Positions 45,997 to 53,627 are shown, counted from the first letter of the stretch. The stretch: 64,000 bases of DNA from Paraburkholderia phytofirmans PsJN (GCF_000020125.1 NC_010681.1:1736001-1800000); one strand, 5' to 3'. The notes: generated by a model from the letters alone, not told the origin. Made by a program: numbers and translations.

Positions 45997-46010
45997 GCGC
46001 ACCACAAAGT
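45997..46010. repeat. direct repeat GCGCACCACAAAGT, copy 2
   Basis: Exact second copy of 44714-44727, 31 bp beyond the right end of the IS3-family element, at the edge of the older IS3 remnant. Confidence 0.5.
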
Positions 46011-46317
46011 ATGCTCGGCTCGACCCAGAAGGTGTCGCGATGCTGATCGATGAAGCCTTCAGGACTTGAAACGGCGGTCGAGTTCCGCCTGGGTGAAAAA
46101 CGCGCTCGCGACTTTAGGAATCTCGTTGGCACGACGCAACTCCTCGACTTCGCGCTCCAGGGCCTTGAGGCGCCCCCACTCGTCTTTGGTCACGCCATCG
46201 CGCTCACTGTGGTCGCGCTTGACGCACTCGTGCAGTGTCCGCGGTGTACAGCCGATCATCGGCGCAATCGATTTGACCGCAGCCCGCGCGAAGACCCATC
46301 CGCGTGAACCATCGCGA
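46010..46317 (-). pseudogene. remnant of a second IS3-type element (orfA and start of orfB)
   Basis: Read on the minus strand: [25 protein letters not shown], then [37 protein letters not shown], the characteristic orfA of IS51/IS407-like elements. Downstream, 46010-46058 continues in another frame as FIDQHRDTFWVEPS, the N-terminal end of orfB, after which homology stops. Truncated and mutated, so inactive. It is joined to a response-regulator fragment and lies in the opposite orientation to the complete IS3 element next to it. Confidence 0.8.
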
Positions 46318-46511
46318 GGTTCGGGCATGGCAGACAGCATGACTTTCGGCACGTGGGCGAATGCAGGCTGGCATGTTATGCGCCGGCATAGCTCAGCGCC
46401 ATCCATTTCAGGCATCTGCCAATCGGTATCGATAAGCGTGGGCAATTCATGGTGAAAGGCATCGCAGCGCGATAAGGTGCCGGGGTATCTGCCCGGATGT
46501 CCAAGCCCCGC
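46317..46511 (-). pseudogene. response-regulator receiver-domain fragment
   Basis: Minus-strand frame encodes [28 protein letters not shown] and [18 protein letters not shown], i.e. the middle of a CheY-like receiver domain around the phosphoacceptor Asp (first Asp of [11 protein letters not shown] region). The C-terminal part is replaced by IS3 orfA sequence at about 46317 and the N-terminal part is missing or out of frame. It is therefore a broken response-regulator gene, apparently interrupted by the older IS. Confidence 0.72.
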
Positions 46512-46691
46512 TTACGGCATTCTGAAACGTATCAATCGCTCCGCTGCTAAAGTTTTACAGTAATCGGACGATAACTGCCTTATCGCGCAAAATCATCACG
46601 ATTGAAGGTCTCGCTCCATTTACAGGAGCTGGTGCAACAGGATGGTTGGGTAGAGTAGTTTTGTGCGGAAAAACCGGGTATAGGACAGAGC
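46512..46691. other. promoter region of the PYP-like gene
   Basis: 180 bp before the GTG start, AT-richer than most of the window, with a small GCTCC/GGAGC inverted repeat near 46613-46629. No further gene seen. It should hold the promoter for the three-gene signalling set. Confidence 0.45.
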
Positions 46692-47063
46692 GTGGACAAC
46701 GAATTCGAAAGTGTGCGGATAGCAGAACTGGCCATGCTGGACGCGGACCGGTTAGACGGGGTGCCATTTGGCGTCATCGGATTTACCTCGGATGCACTTG
46801 TCACGGTCTATAACGCTACTGAATCGAAGAACGCCGGATTGCGGCCAAAGATGGTGTTAGGGAAGCATTTCTTCGGAGAGGTCGCACCGTGCATGAACAA
46901 TTTCATGGTGGCGCAGCGCTTCGAAGATGAGGACGTACTTGACGACATCGTTCCCTACGTTTTGACCTTGCGCATGCGTCCGACGCCGGTGCGGCTCAGG
47001 CTCCTGAAAGCCACGGATTGCGCGACACGGTTTGTCCTGATTGAGCGAAGGGCGACAAATTGA
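46692..47063 (+). CDS. photoactive-yellow-protein-like PAS protein
   Basis: A 123-residue single-PAS protein whose pattern follows PYP: LDGVPFGVIGF, YNATESKNAG, GKHFFGEVAPC, and a PTPVRLRLLKATD end. Ungapped comparison to Halorhodospira PYP with an offset of 2 puts the chromophore cysteine C69 at C67 and the chromophore-bonding Y42/E46 at Y40/E44; T50 and R52 are replaced by A48 and L50. So thioester attachment of p-coumarate is plausible, with altered pocket gating. It has a GTG start after AGGA. Its stop overlaps the start of the diguanylate cyclase gene, so the two probably work together. Chromophore-free sensing cannot be excluded. Confidence 0.8.
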   Translation: MDNEFESVRIAELAMLDADRLDGVPFGVIGFTSDALVTVYNATESKNAGLRPKMVLGKHFFGEVAPCMNNFMVAQRFEDEDVLDDIVPYVLTLRMRPTPVRLRLLKATDCATRFVLIERRATN

Positions 47064-48400
47064 GCATGGTGAATCCAGATACGAGCGACCTTGAGTCCGA
47101 GTACGAGGCGTTGCTCTCTTTCATGTATCTGTCCCCCGTCGGGATTATCCGCAGCGACCTTGCGGGCTTTGTGGACATGTTGAATCCACTTGCCGCGCAG
47201 CTTCTCATGCCTCTTGTCAAAGACGGCGGTATCGAGAATATCTTCGACAGCCTCGCGTCAGTGGCGCCAGAGCTTCGCAATCTGGTGGCTAGCTTTGAGG
47301 GCGAGCGGGGGGCAGTGTGTGAAAACCACCGGGTGTTTGTGACACCAGCGAGGGATGGAGCGGTCGTCCTCGCATGTTCCATCATTAAGGTCGGTGCAAA
47401 TCTGTTGATGACAGTGCTAACAGACATTTCCCGACAGGTCGCCGCTGAGCGTCGCGCACGGCAGACAGAGTCATGGCTCGCCGGAATCTACACGAGTGTC
47501 AACGACTTTGCTTTCTTTTCGCTTGATGCTGAAGGGCGCATCGAAAGCTGGAATCCATCCGTTGAACGCTTGACCGGTTTTGACGAGACAGATGTCGTTG
47601 GGCACACGCTCTCTCGTTTTTATGCCCGCGACGAGATTGTCTTGCACCGTTCACCTGAGCATATCGCGCTAACACGTGACGAAGGTTGGCATGTGGAGGA
47701 GTTCTGGTGTGATACGAAGACCGGTCGGCGTTACTGGGGGCAAGTTCTCATCGCAGTGCTCCGCGAGGAGGGAGATGACATTTCAGGCTATTCGGTGGTC
47801 CTGAGAGACGTGACGGAGCGCAAGGTAAGCAGCGATAACCTCGCGCGTCTACTTACGACCGACCATCTGACTGGCGTATCGAGCCGAGCCCACTTTTTTG
47901 AAATTGCGGAGGCCGAGGTGGCACGTGCCGAACGGCACGGCCGTGCATTGTCGGTCGTTATGCTGGACGCGGATTACTTCAAGCGTATCAACGACACGGC
48001 CGGGCACCAAGCGGGTGACGAGGTTTTGAAACGCATCGCTGGCGAAGCAAAGGGACTGTTACGAACGTCCGACACGGTGGCGAGGCTCGGCGGCGAGGAA
48101 TTCATTCTGATGCTGCCGTCTACGACGACCAGCGAGGCGGTGGCGGTCGCCGAGCGATTGCGCGTTGCGGTCGAGCGGGCACGAATCGACACTGCGGTCG
48201 GGACATTGAAAGCGACAGTGAGTCTTGGCGTCGCAACCGTAAGCACCGCAAACCCGACGCTGCAGAGCTTGCTAGCCGCTGCTGACCGCGCACTTTATGA
48301 CGCGAAAAGAGCAGGGCGAAACTGCGTGCGCGGAGAGATGTTGAATTCAATGGACGTTTCCTGTTCTCCCTGCGAAGAAGGTAGTATGGGTCAAAACTGA
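47060..48400 (+). CDS. PAS-PAS-GGDEF diguanylate cyclase
   Basis: A 446-residue protein: N-terminal degenerate PAS (about residues 15-125), a second PAS (135-255: FAFFSLDAEGRIESWNPSVERLTG, ending VVLRDVTERK), then a GGDEF domain (270-430) with an active-type GGEEF (VARLGGEEFILML), substrate residues in FKRINDTAGHQAGDEVL, and an RxxD inhibitory site (LLRTSDTV) at the correct distance. It should make c-di-GMP and be feedback inhibited. TTG at 47060 overlaps the PYP-like TGA (TTGA) with AAGGG in front; the ATG at 47066 is an alternative. No membrane segment, so cytosolic. Confidence 0.88.
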   Translation: MSMVNPDTSDLESEYEALLSFMYLSPVGIIRSDLAGFVDMLNPLAAQLLMPLVKDGGIENIFDSLASVAPELRNLVASFEGERGAVCENHRVFVTPARDGAVVLACSIIKVGANLLMTVLTDISRQVAAERRARQTESWLAGIYTSVNDFAFFSLDAEGRIESWNPSVERLTGFDETDVVGHTLSRFYARDEIVLHRSPEHIALTRDEGWHVEEFWCDTKTGRRYWGQVLIAVLREEGDDISGYSVVLRDVTERKVSSDNLARLLTTDHLTGVSSRAHFFEIAEAEVARAERHGRALSVVMLDADYFKRINDTAGHQAGDEVLKRIAGEAKGLLRTSDTVARLGGEEFILMLPSTTTSEAVAVAERLRVAVERARIDTAVGTLKATVSLGVATVSTANPTLQSLLAAADRALYDAKRAGRNCVRGEMLNSMDVSCSPCEEGSMGQN

Positions 48401-48466
48401 CCGCTGCCCGCGACGGGGTCAATGGTCGCAATCCCAAACAGCAAACATTGGGGGCGTTAGACAGAG

Positions 48467-49258
48467 ATGGATTCAGTGAAGATTCATAGCCACGACGGAA
48501 GTAACGGACAATCGCAAAAATGTTCCGGGTGCAGCGACGCAACGCCACTGCCTGTCGAGATTGATTTTGCATTTCAGCCCATCGTCGATGTGAGCGCCAA
48601 GGCCGTGTTTGCATGCGAGGCGCTCGTGCGTGGTGCGCACGGGGAATCCGCGCATTCGGTGCTGTCGCAAATCGATGACGCGAAGAAGTATCAGTTCGAC
48701 CAGCATTGCCGGCAGGTTGCTATTGCCAGCGCCGCCGCGCTGGGTCTTGACGCGTTTCTCTCCATCAATTTCATGCCCAACGCGGTCTACAGGCCGGAGG
48801 TGTGCATAAGGAGCACCCTGGACGCTGCGCAAAAGCATGGCTTCCCGATTGAAAAAATCATATTCGAGACGGTCGAGGGAGAACATCTGGCGGACCGCTC
48901 ACATCTCGTCGAGATTTTCAGGGTATACAAGAAATTTGGTTTTCTGACAGCAATCGATGATTTCGGAGCTGGTTACTCGGGACTCGCGCTCCTCGTGGAC
49001 TTCCAGCCCGACATTATCAAGCTCGACATGGAACTCCTCCGAGGCATTGACCATGACTCGGTGCGTCAGCGCATCGTACGAGGTGTGATTTCAATATGTG
49101 ACGACCTCGGCATCCGCGTGGTCGCGGAGGGCATCGAAACCAAAGGGGAGCGTGACTTCTTCGTTGCACATGGCGTTAGCCTGATGCAAGGCTATTTCTT
49201 CGCGAAACCCGGTTTCAAATCGATTCCGCAAATCGATACGGCCGCGTATTTTCCGTAA
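48467..49258 (+). CDS. stand-alone EAL-domain c-di-GMP phosphodiesterase
   Basis: A 263-residue EAL protein, 66 bp after the cyclase on the same strand. The catalytic set is complete: ACEALVRG (E51 of EAL), NFMPN, FETVEGEH, DDFGAGYSG, IIKLDMEL and AEGIETKGE. It should degrade c-di-GMP to pGpG. An N-terminal extension carries a CSGC pair (C19, C22), a feature that could bind metal or be redox-active. Together with the PYP-like protein and the cyclase it would form a sensor/writer/eraser set. Start ATG at 48467 has only a weak ribosome-binding site. Confidence 0.88.
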   Translation: MDSVKIHSHDGSNGQSQKCSGCSDATPLPVEIDFAFQPIVDVSAKAVFACEALVRGAHGESAHSVLSQIDDAKKYQFDQHCRQVAIASAAALGLDAFLSINFMPNAVYRPEVCIRSTLDAAQKHGFPIEKIIFETVEGEHLADRSHLVEIFRVYKKFGFLTAIDDFGAGYSGLALLVDFQPDIIKLDMELLRGIDHDSVRQRIVRGVISICDDLGIRVVAEGIETKGERDFFVAHGVSLMQGYFFAKPGFKSIPQIDTAAYFP

Positions 49259-49332
49259 CGGTGAATACGGCCACGTTGCGGCGCGCGTAAGAATACTTTG
49301 ACGCGGCTTCGTGGTGAGGCAAGCACTCTTGC

Positions 49333-49470
49333 CGAGCGCGTGTCCTGCGCGGCCAGGACACGGATGTGTACGCTGACGCTGGCTATCAGGGTATCGAAAA
49401 GCGCCGCCAGGCGAACCCGGTTCGCTGGCATGTCGCGATGCGACCAGGCAGCCGTCGACAACTGGACTTG
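49333..49470 (+). pseudogene. IS5-family transposase fragment
   Basis: The plus-strand frame reads VLRGQDTDVYADAGYQGIEKR followed by RWHVAMRPGSRRQLD, the conserved catalytic-Asp region of IS5-group transposases (DAGYQG...WHVAMRPGK). Only about 45 codons remain, in a shifted frame from residues further upstream. The remainder is missing, so it is a decayed remnant and marks the right side of the accessory segment. Confidence 0.72.
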
Positions 49471-49508
49471 AACGCTAAACTGGTCCGAGCAACCAGAAGG
49501 AGACTCGG

Positions 49509-49781
49509 ATGATACGCAAGACGCTCAATGCCTCGCAGCTTCAGCAGGAAGTCAACCGGCGAATTCATCGGCTGCAGGAAATCGTCGAGGACGGCGTGAA
49601 GATTCGTGTGCCGCGGCCGCAGTTGCAAGAGCCTGACAAGACAGGCTGCAACTGGAACATGACCCACTTCGGCAACGCGGTCGGCTTCGAGCGCGACATC
49701 GAAGGCGTGCTCAAGGCCGTGCGTGCGGAATACAACCTTAATACCGAAGTGAAAGACACCGGCAACCCGTTTGGGGACTAA
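49509..49781 (+). CDS. small conserved-looking hypothetical protein
   Basis: A 90-residue soluble protein with a strong AAGGAG 8 nt before the ATG. No family recognised. Features are an N-terminal helix (LQQEVNRRIHRLQEIVEDG), RVPRPQLQEPDKTGCNWNMTHFGN in the middle, with one Cys, and an acidic C-terminal part with VKDTGNPFGD. It starts directly after the IS5-type fragment, with the transposase frame overlapping the start, which may be chance. It precedes convergent catC. Codon pattern looks coding; function unknown. Confidence 0.65.
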   Translation: MIRKTLNASQLQQEVNRRIHRLQEIVEDGVKIRVPRPQLQEPDKTGCNWNMTHFGNAVGFERDIEGVLKAVRAEYNLNTEVKDTGNPFGD

Positions 49782-49852
49782 CCGCGAAAGACATCGGTTC
49801 GTTGCTGGTTTTCGATAGCGCTGCCACTCGTGACGCTTGCCATTGCCCGCTT

Positions 49853-50155
49853 TTACTTTTCGGTGCCGGCGCACTGCCGTTCAATAGACGACGGGTGGCG
49901 CGCGAGCGCGGTCACCTTCATCGTCATATATGGAAACAGCGGCAGGCCTGCAAGGATGGTGTGCAGTTCGTCGTGCGAATCGACATCGAAAACGCTGTAG
50001 TTCGCATACTCGCCGACAACGCGATGGAGTTGCTGCCACTTGCCCTGGCGCTGAAGCTCTTGCGAGTACGCTTTTTCTCGCGCCTTGATTTCGTCAGCCT
50101 GGGCTACGGGCATGTCGTGTGGCAGGTGTACGTCCATTCTTACGAGATATAGCAT
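49853..50155 (-). CDS. catC: muconolactone delta-isomerase CatC
   Basis: A 100-residue muconolactone isomerase. LYLVRMDVHLPHDMP at the start, EKAYSQELQRQGKW in the middle, GEYANYSVFDVDSHDELHTILAGLPLFPYM towards the end are the family pattern; usual length is about 96 residues. It converts muconolactone to beta-ketoadipate enol-lactone. Together with catB, catR and catA it makes the catechol ortho-cleavage set. It lies about 93 bp downstream of catB on the same strand, in the same operon direction. Confidence 0.93.
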   Translation of the reverse strand: MLYLVRMDVHLPHDMPVAQADEIKAREKAYSQELQRQGKWQQLHRVVGEYANYSVFDVDSHDELHTILAGLPLFPYMTMKVTALARHPSSIERQCAGTEK

Positions 50156-50248
50156 GTGTTTCTCATTCGAAAAAGTAAGGATCTCTCAGGTTCGCCGGCG
50201 CACTAATTGGAATGGGTTGTCGTGTCCGGTGCTGGATTGACTCTGCGC

Positions 50249-51376
50249 TCAGCTATTTTTGTCGCGTCGATAGAAAGCGAGCTTGTCTTCGTCGATATGC
50301 AAGCCCAGACCAGGCCCTTCCGTCAGATGAAGATCGAAGTCCCGATACTGCGGGCGCGCAGTGACGATGTCGTCCTTCAACAGGAGCGGTCCAAACAGTT
50401 CGGTGCCCCAGGCAAGTTGCGGCAGAGCGCTGAATCCGTGTGCCGATGCAATCGATCCGATGCTGCCCTCGAGCATCGTGCCGCCATACAGGGACACGCC
50501 GGCTGCATCCGCAATGGCCGCCGTACGCATCATTCCGTAGATTCCGCCGGACTTCGCGATCTTCAGCGCAAACACATCCGCACAGGCACCGCGCACAAGT
50601 TCGAGGGCATCCTCCGGGCCTGTCACCGCTTCGTCGGCCATGATGGGTACGATGAAACGCGATGCCAGTCTCGCCAGCGCGCCGCGCTGCTCTCGCGGAG
50701 TAGGCTGCTCGATGAGGTCGATACCGGCAGCTTCGAGCGCTGCAATGCCTAGCGCCGCGTCAGCCTCGTTCCACGCCTGATTGACGTCGACAGTGACTTT
50801 GGCGCGCTCGCCGAGCGCCGCTTTGATTTTCGACACGTGGGCCACGTCATCACGAACGCTACGCCTGCCGATCTTCAGCTTGAACGTATTGTGGCGACGT
50901 TCGGCGAGCAGCGTTTCCGCTTCATCTATATCGCGTTGGGTATCGCCGCTTGCGAGCGTCCACAGGACCGGAAGCGTCTTGCGGACAGCGCCGCCAAGAA
51001 GCGTCGAAACGGGAACGCCCAGGCGCTTGCCCTGAGCATCCAGCAAAGCCGTCTCGATTGCGCACTTGGCAAACCGGTTCCCTCGGGCGACCTTGTTCAG
51101 CTTGAGCATTGCGTCGTTGATGTTGGTCGCGTCCAGCCCAACGATCGCCGGTGCGAGATAGGTGTCGATGGTCAGCTTGATGCCTTCGGGACTCTCGTCG
51201 CCGTACGACAGGCCGCCAATCGTAGTCGCTTCGCCAATACCCTCGACGCCATCGCTCGAGCGTAGCCGGACGATCACCAGGGTTTGTTGCTGCATCGTCG
51301 CCATGGCAAGCTGGTGCGCGCGGATGGTTGGGAGATCAACCAGAATCGCTTCGACAGAGGTGATTTGGACGTTCAT
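50249..51376 (-). CDS. catB: muconate cycloisomerase CatB
   Basis: A 375-residue enolase-superfamily enzyme. The start NVQITSVEAILVDLPTIRAHQLAMATM matches muconate cycloisomerases; the KLKIG motif carries the catalytic Lys, VDVNQAW and IEQP and MADEAV hold metal ligands. It converts cis,cis-muconate to muconolactone. A longer frame beginning at 51460 is not conserved and overlaps an operator, so I start at 51376. A perfect CatM/BenM-type operator lies 83 bp upstream, indicating control by muconate (or benzoate) via CatR. Confidence 0.94.
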   Translation of the reverse strand: MNVQITSVEAILVDLPTIRAHQLAMATMQQQTLVIVRLRSSDGVEGIGEATTIGGLSYGDESPEGIKLTIDTYLAPAIVGLDATNINDAMLKLNKVARGNRFAKCAIETALLDAQGKRLGVPVSTLLGGAVRKTLPVLWTLASGDTQRDIDEAETLLAERRHNTFKLKIGRRSVRDDVAHVSKIKAALGERAKVTVDVNQAWNEADAALGIAALEAAGIDLIEQPTPREQRGALARLASRFIVPIMADEAVTGPEDALELVRGACADVFALKIAKSGGIYGMMRTAAIADAAGVSLYGGTMLEGSIGSIASAHGFSALPQLAWGTELFGPLLLKDDIVTARPQYRDFDLHLTEGPGLGLHIDEDKLAFYRRDKNS

Positions 51377-51458
51377 ACCGGGAATGTTGGAGTGGAGAGG
51401 TTGCTGAAGTATTGCGTGTGCAATGACCGCCTGTCCAACACCGTCGACGTCTAGTGCC

Positions 51459-51473
51459 ATACCTCCGGGGTAT
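51459..51473. promoter_or_regulatory. CatR/BenM operator upstream of catB
   Basis: ATAC-N7-GTAT inside the near-perfect palindrome CCATACCTCCGGGGTATGG. This is the consensus of BenM and CatM operators. It lies between catB and the 3' end of catR, about 83 bp before catB. A TTGGAC/CAATAC promoter-like pair with 18-bp spacing follows on the minus strand. Confidence 0.7.
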
Positions 51474-51481
51474 GGCGGATA

Positions 51482-52405
51482 TCACGGCCCCGAATCGTTA
51501 CGGGGTGCAAAGCTTATTTTTTCCTCCTCGTACAGCCGATAGATGAGTTCGAGCATTTCCCGAATGTCGCGCGACTCGTCGAGCGCACGCATGCTCATGA
51601 TGATGGGCGAAACCAGAGTAGGGTCGTCCAGTTCCTTGTAGCTCACATCGTCTCGCTTCAGGCCGTACACGCTGCTCGGGACCACTGAAATTCCTTCGCC
51701 CGCCGCCACGAGGCCTAGCGCAATTTGCAATTCCCGTACTTCATAGATCCGGCGAGGCTTGAGACCGCGGTCTTCGAATGCCGACAGCACCTGGTCTGCG
51801 TAACTGGGGCGCGGCGCCTTGGGGAAAATGATCAGCGTTTCGTTGACCAGGTCGCTGAGAGCGAGGACGGGCTTGGCCAGTGAGAGTGGATGGCCCTCCG
51901 GGAACGCAACGATCATCTTCTCCTCGCGAAGAATCACCCGGCGGATGTTGGGGTCCTCGTGCCGAATGCGACCGAACCCGACATCGATCTGACCGTCCTT
52001 GAGTGCTCGAATCTGATCCATCGTCGACATCTCGTGAAGGCTGAGTTCGACGGTGGTGTTCTCGTCGCGGAAGCGCCGGATGATTTTGGGCAGCATTCCA
52101 TACAACGTCGAGCCGACAAAACCGACGGAAAGACTGCGCTCGATGTTGCCCACTCGGCGCGTCATGGATTCGAGTTCGGACGTCTGAGCCAGTAACTGGA
52201 CGGCGTGAGCATAGAAGAACTTGCCCGTCTCGGTGAGCTTCAACGGACGCGAATCACGCTGGAATAGCTGCACCTCGAGAATCTCTTCAAGCTGCTGGAT
52301 CTGACGGCTCAAAGGCGGTTGCGCCATGTTCAGCCGCTGGGCCGCGCGCGTGAAATTGCGTTCCTCGGCCACGGCGACGAAATAACGAAGATGCCGCAGT
52401 TCCAT
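51482..52405 (-). CDS. catR: LysR-type regulator of catechol/benzoate genes (CatR/BenM)
   Basis: A 307-residue LysR regulator very like CatR/CatM/BenM: ELRHLRYFVAVAEERNFTRAAQRLNMAQPPLSRQIQQLE (HTH) and SVGFVGSTLYGMLPKIIRRFR. The effector domain with VVPSSVYGL would bind muconate and possibly benzoate. It is divergent from catA, with operators overlapping its own start, so autoregulation and activation of catA-ben are likely. No AraC-type BenR is present in the window. Calling it catR rather than benM is a choice; both effectors are possible. Confidence 0.9.
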   Translation of the reverse strand: MELRHLRYFVAVAEERNFTRAAQRLNMAQPPLSRQIQQLEEILEVQLFQRDSRPLKLTETGKFFYAHAVQLLAQTSELESMTRRVGNIERSLSVGFVGSTLYGMLPKIIRRFRDENTTVELSLHEMSTMDQIRALKDGQIDVGFGRIRHEDPNIRRVILREEKMIVAFPEGHPLSLAKPVLALSDLVNETLIIFPKAPRPSYADQVLSAFEDRGLKPRRIYEVRELQIALGLVAAGEGISVVPSSVYGLKRDDVSYKELDDPTLVSPIIMSMRALDESRDIREMLELIYRLYEEEKISFAPRNDSGP

Positions 52406-52409
52406 TTCA

Positions 52410-52445
52410 ATACCTCGTGGATATAGGCCGATACTAAATCAGTGT
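52410..52445. promoter_or_regulatory. paired CatR/BenM operators between catR and catA
   Basis: ATAC-N7-ATAT at 52410-52424 and ATAC-N7-GTGT at 52431-52445, 21 bp apart. BenM sites in Acinetobacter have ATAC-N7-GTAT followed by ATAC-N7-GTGT at a similar spacing. A third, weaker ATAC-N7-GCAT lies at 52504-52518. The sites begin 4 bp from the catR start codon, so they may control both directions. Confidence 0.65.
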
Positions 52446-52579
52446 TGGACGAGGCCTTCTGACGTCCATTATTCTGCATTCACACTCTGTTTCAGCACCC
52501 ATTATACCTCTCAGGCATACTCAAACGGGCGCTAAACCAAGGGTTTACCCCATCAGAAAATAGAGATTCAGGAGCAGAC

Positions 52580-53515
52580 ATGAGCGTCAAAGTGTTCGAT
52601 ACGAAGGAAGTGCAAGACCTGCTGAAAGCTGCTGCCAACGTGGGCAGCCAGGACGGCGGGGCTCGCGCAAAGCAGATCGTCAATCGCCTGCTCGGCGACC
52701 TGTTCAAGGCCATCGACGACCTCGACATGACGCCCGACGAAATCTGGGCCGGCGTCCACTACTTCAACAAGCTCGGACAGGACGGCGAAGCTGCGCTCTT
52801 GGCTGCCGGTCTCGGTCTGGAGAAATACCTCGACATCCGCATGGACGCGGAAGACAAGGCGGCTGAAATTACCGGCGGCACGCCGCGTACCATCGAAGGT
52901 CCGCTGTATGTCGCCGGTGCGCCCGTGCGCGAAGGCGTGTCGAGAATCGATATCGATCCGGACGAGGACGCCGGCCCGCTGGTGATCCGCGGCACGGTGA
53001 CCGGCCCGGATGGCAAGCCCGTCGCGGGCGCGCTGGTCGAATGCTGGCACGCTAATTCGAAAGGCTTCTATTCGCACTTCGACCCGACCAGCAAGCAGAG
53101 CGAATTCAATCTGCGCGGCGCGGTTAGCACCGGCGCCGACGGCAAGTACGAGTTCCGCACGCTCATGCCGGTAGGCTACGGTTGCCCGCCGCATGGCGCG
53201 ACCCAGCAACTGCTGGACGTGCTCGGCCGCCATGGCAACCGTCCGGCGCACGTGCACTTTTTCGTCACGGCCGACAAGTCCCGCAAGCTGACGACGCAGA
53301 TCAATATCGAGGGCGACCCGTTGATCTGGGACGACTTTGCTTACGCCACTCGCGAGGATCTGATTCCTCACGTGGTTGAAAAGACCGGCGGCACCGCGCT
53401 GGGAATGAAGACCGATGCGTATAAGGAAATCCAGTTCGACATCGAGTTGACTCCGCTGATTCAGGGCAAGGATAACCAGCTGGTGCATCGTCCGCGTGTG
53501 TCTGTCAGCGCCTGA
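52580..53515 (+). CDS. catA: catechol 1,2-dioxygenase CatA
   Basis: A 311-residue intradiol dioxygenase. Iron ligands fall at Y164 (KGFYSHFD), Y200 (PVGYGCPP), H224 and H226 (RPAHVHFF), at the same residue numbers as in the Acinetobacter enzyme. The helical dimerisation N-terminus is present. It opens catechol to cis,cis-muconate, the inducer of CatR. An AGGAG sequence precedes the ATG at 52580. catA is first in the plus-strand run leading to benABCD, so benzoate oxidation and catechol cleavage are coexpressed. Confidence 0.95.
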   Translation: MSVKVFDTKEVQDLLKAAANVGSQDGGARAKQIVNRLLGDLFKAIDDLDMTPDEIWAGVHYFNKLGQDGEAALLAAGLGLEKYLDIRMDAEDKAAEITGGTPRTIEGPLYVAGAPVREGVSRIDIDPDEDAGPLVIRGTVTGPDGKPVAGALVECWHANSKGFYSHFDPTSKQSEFNLRGAVSTGADGKYEFRTLMPVGYGCPPHGATQQLLDVLGRHGNRPAHVHFFVTADKSRKLTTQINIEGDPLIWDDFAYATREDLIPHVVEKTGGTALGMKTDAYKEIQFDIELTPLIQGKDNQLVHRPRVSVSA

Positions 53516-53627
53516 GCGCTGAACGCGGCCGCTACGTCGTACCACCGCTGCCGCTCAATCCTTAGCAAGAATCTTTCGATACTGATGCGCATGCTCCATG
53601 ACCCGGAGCACGCGTAGGAGAGCACTC

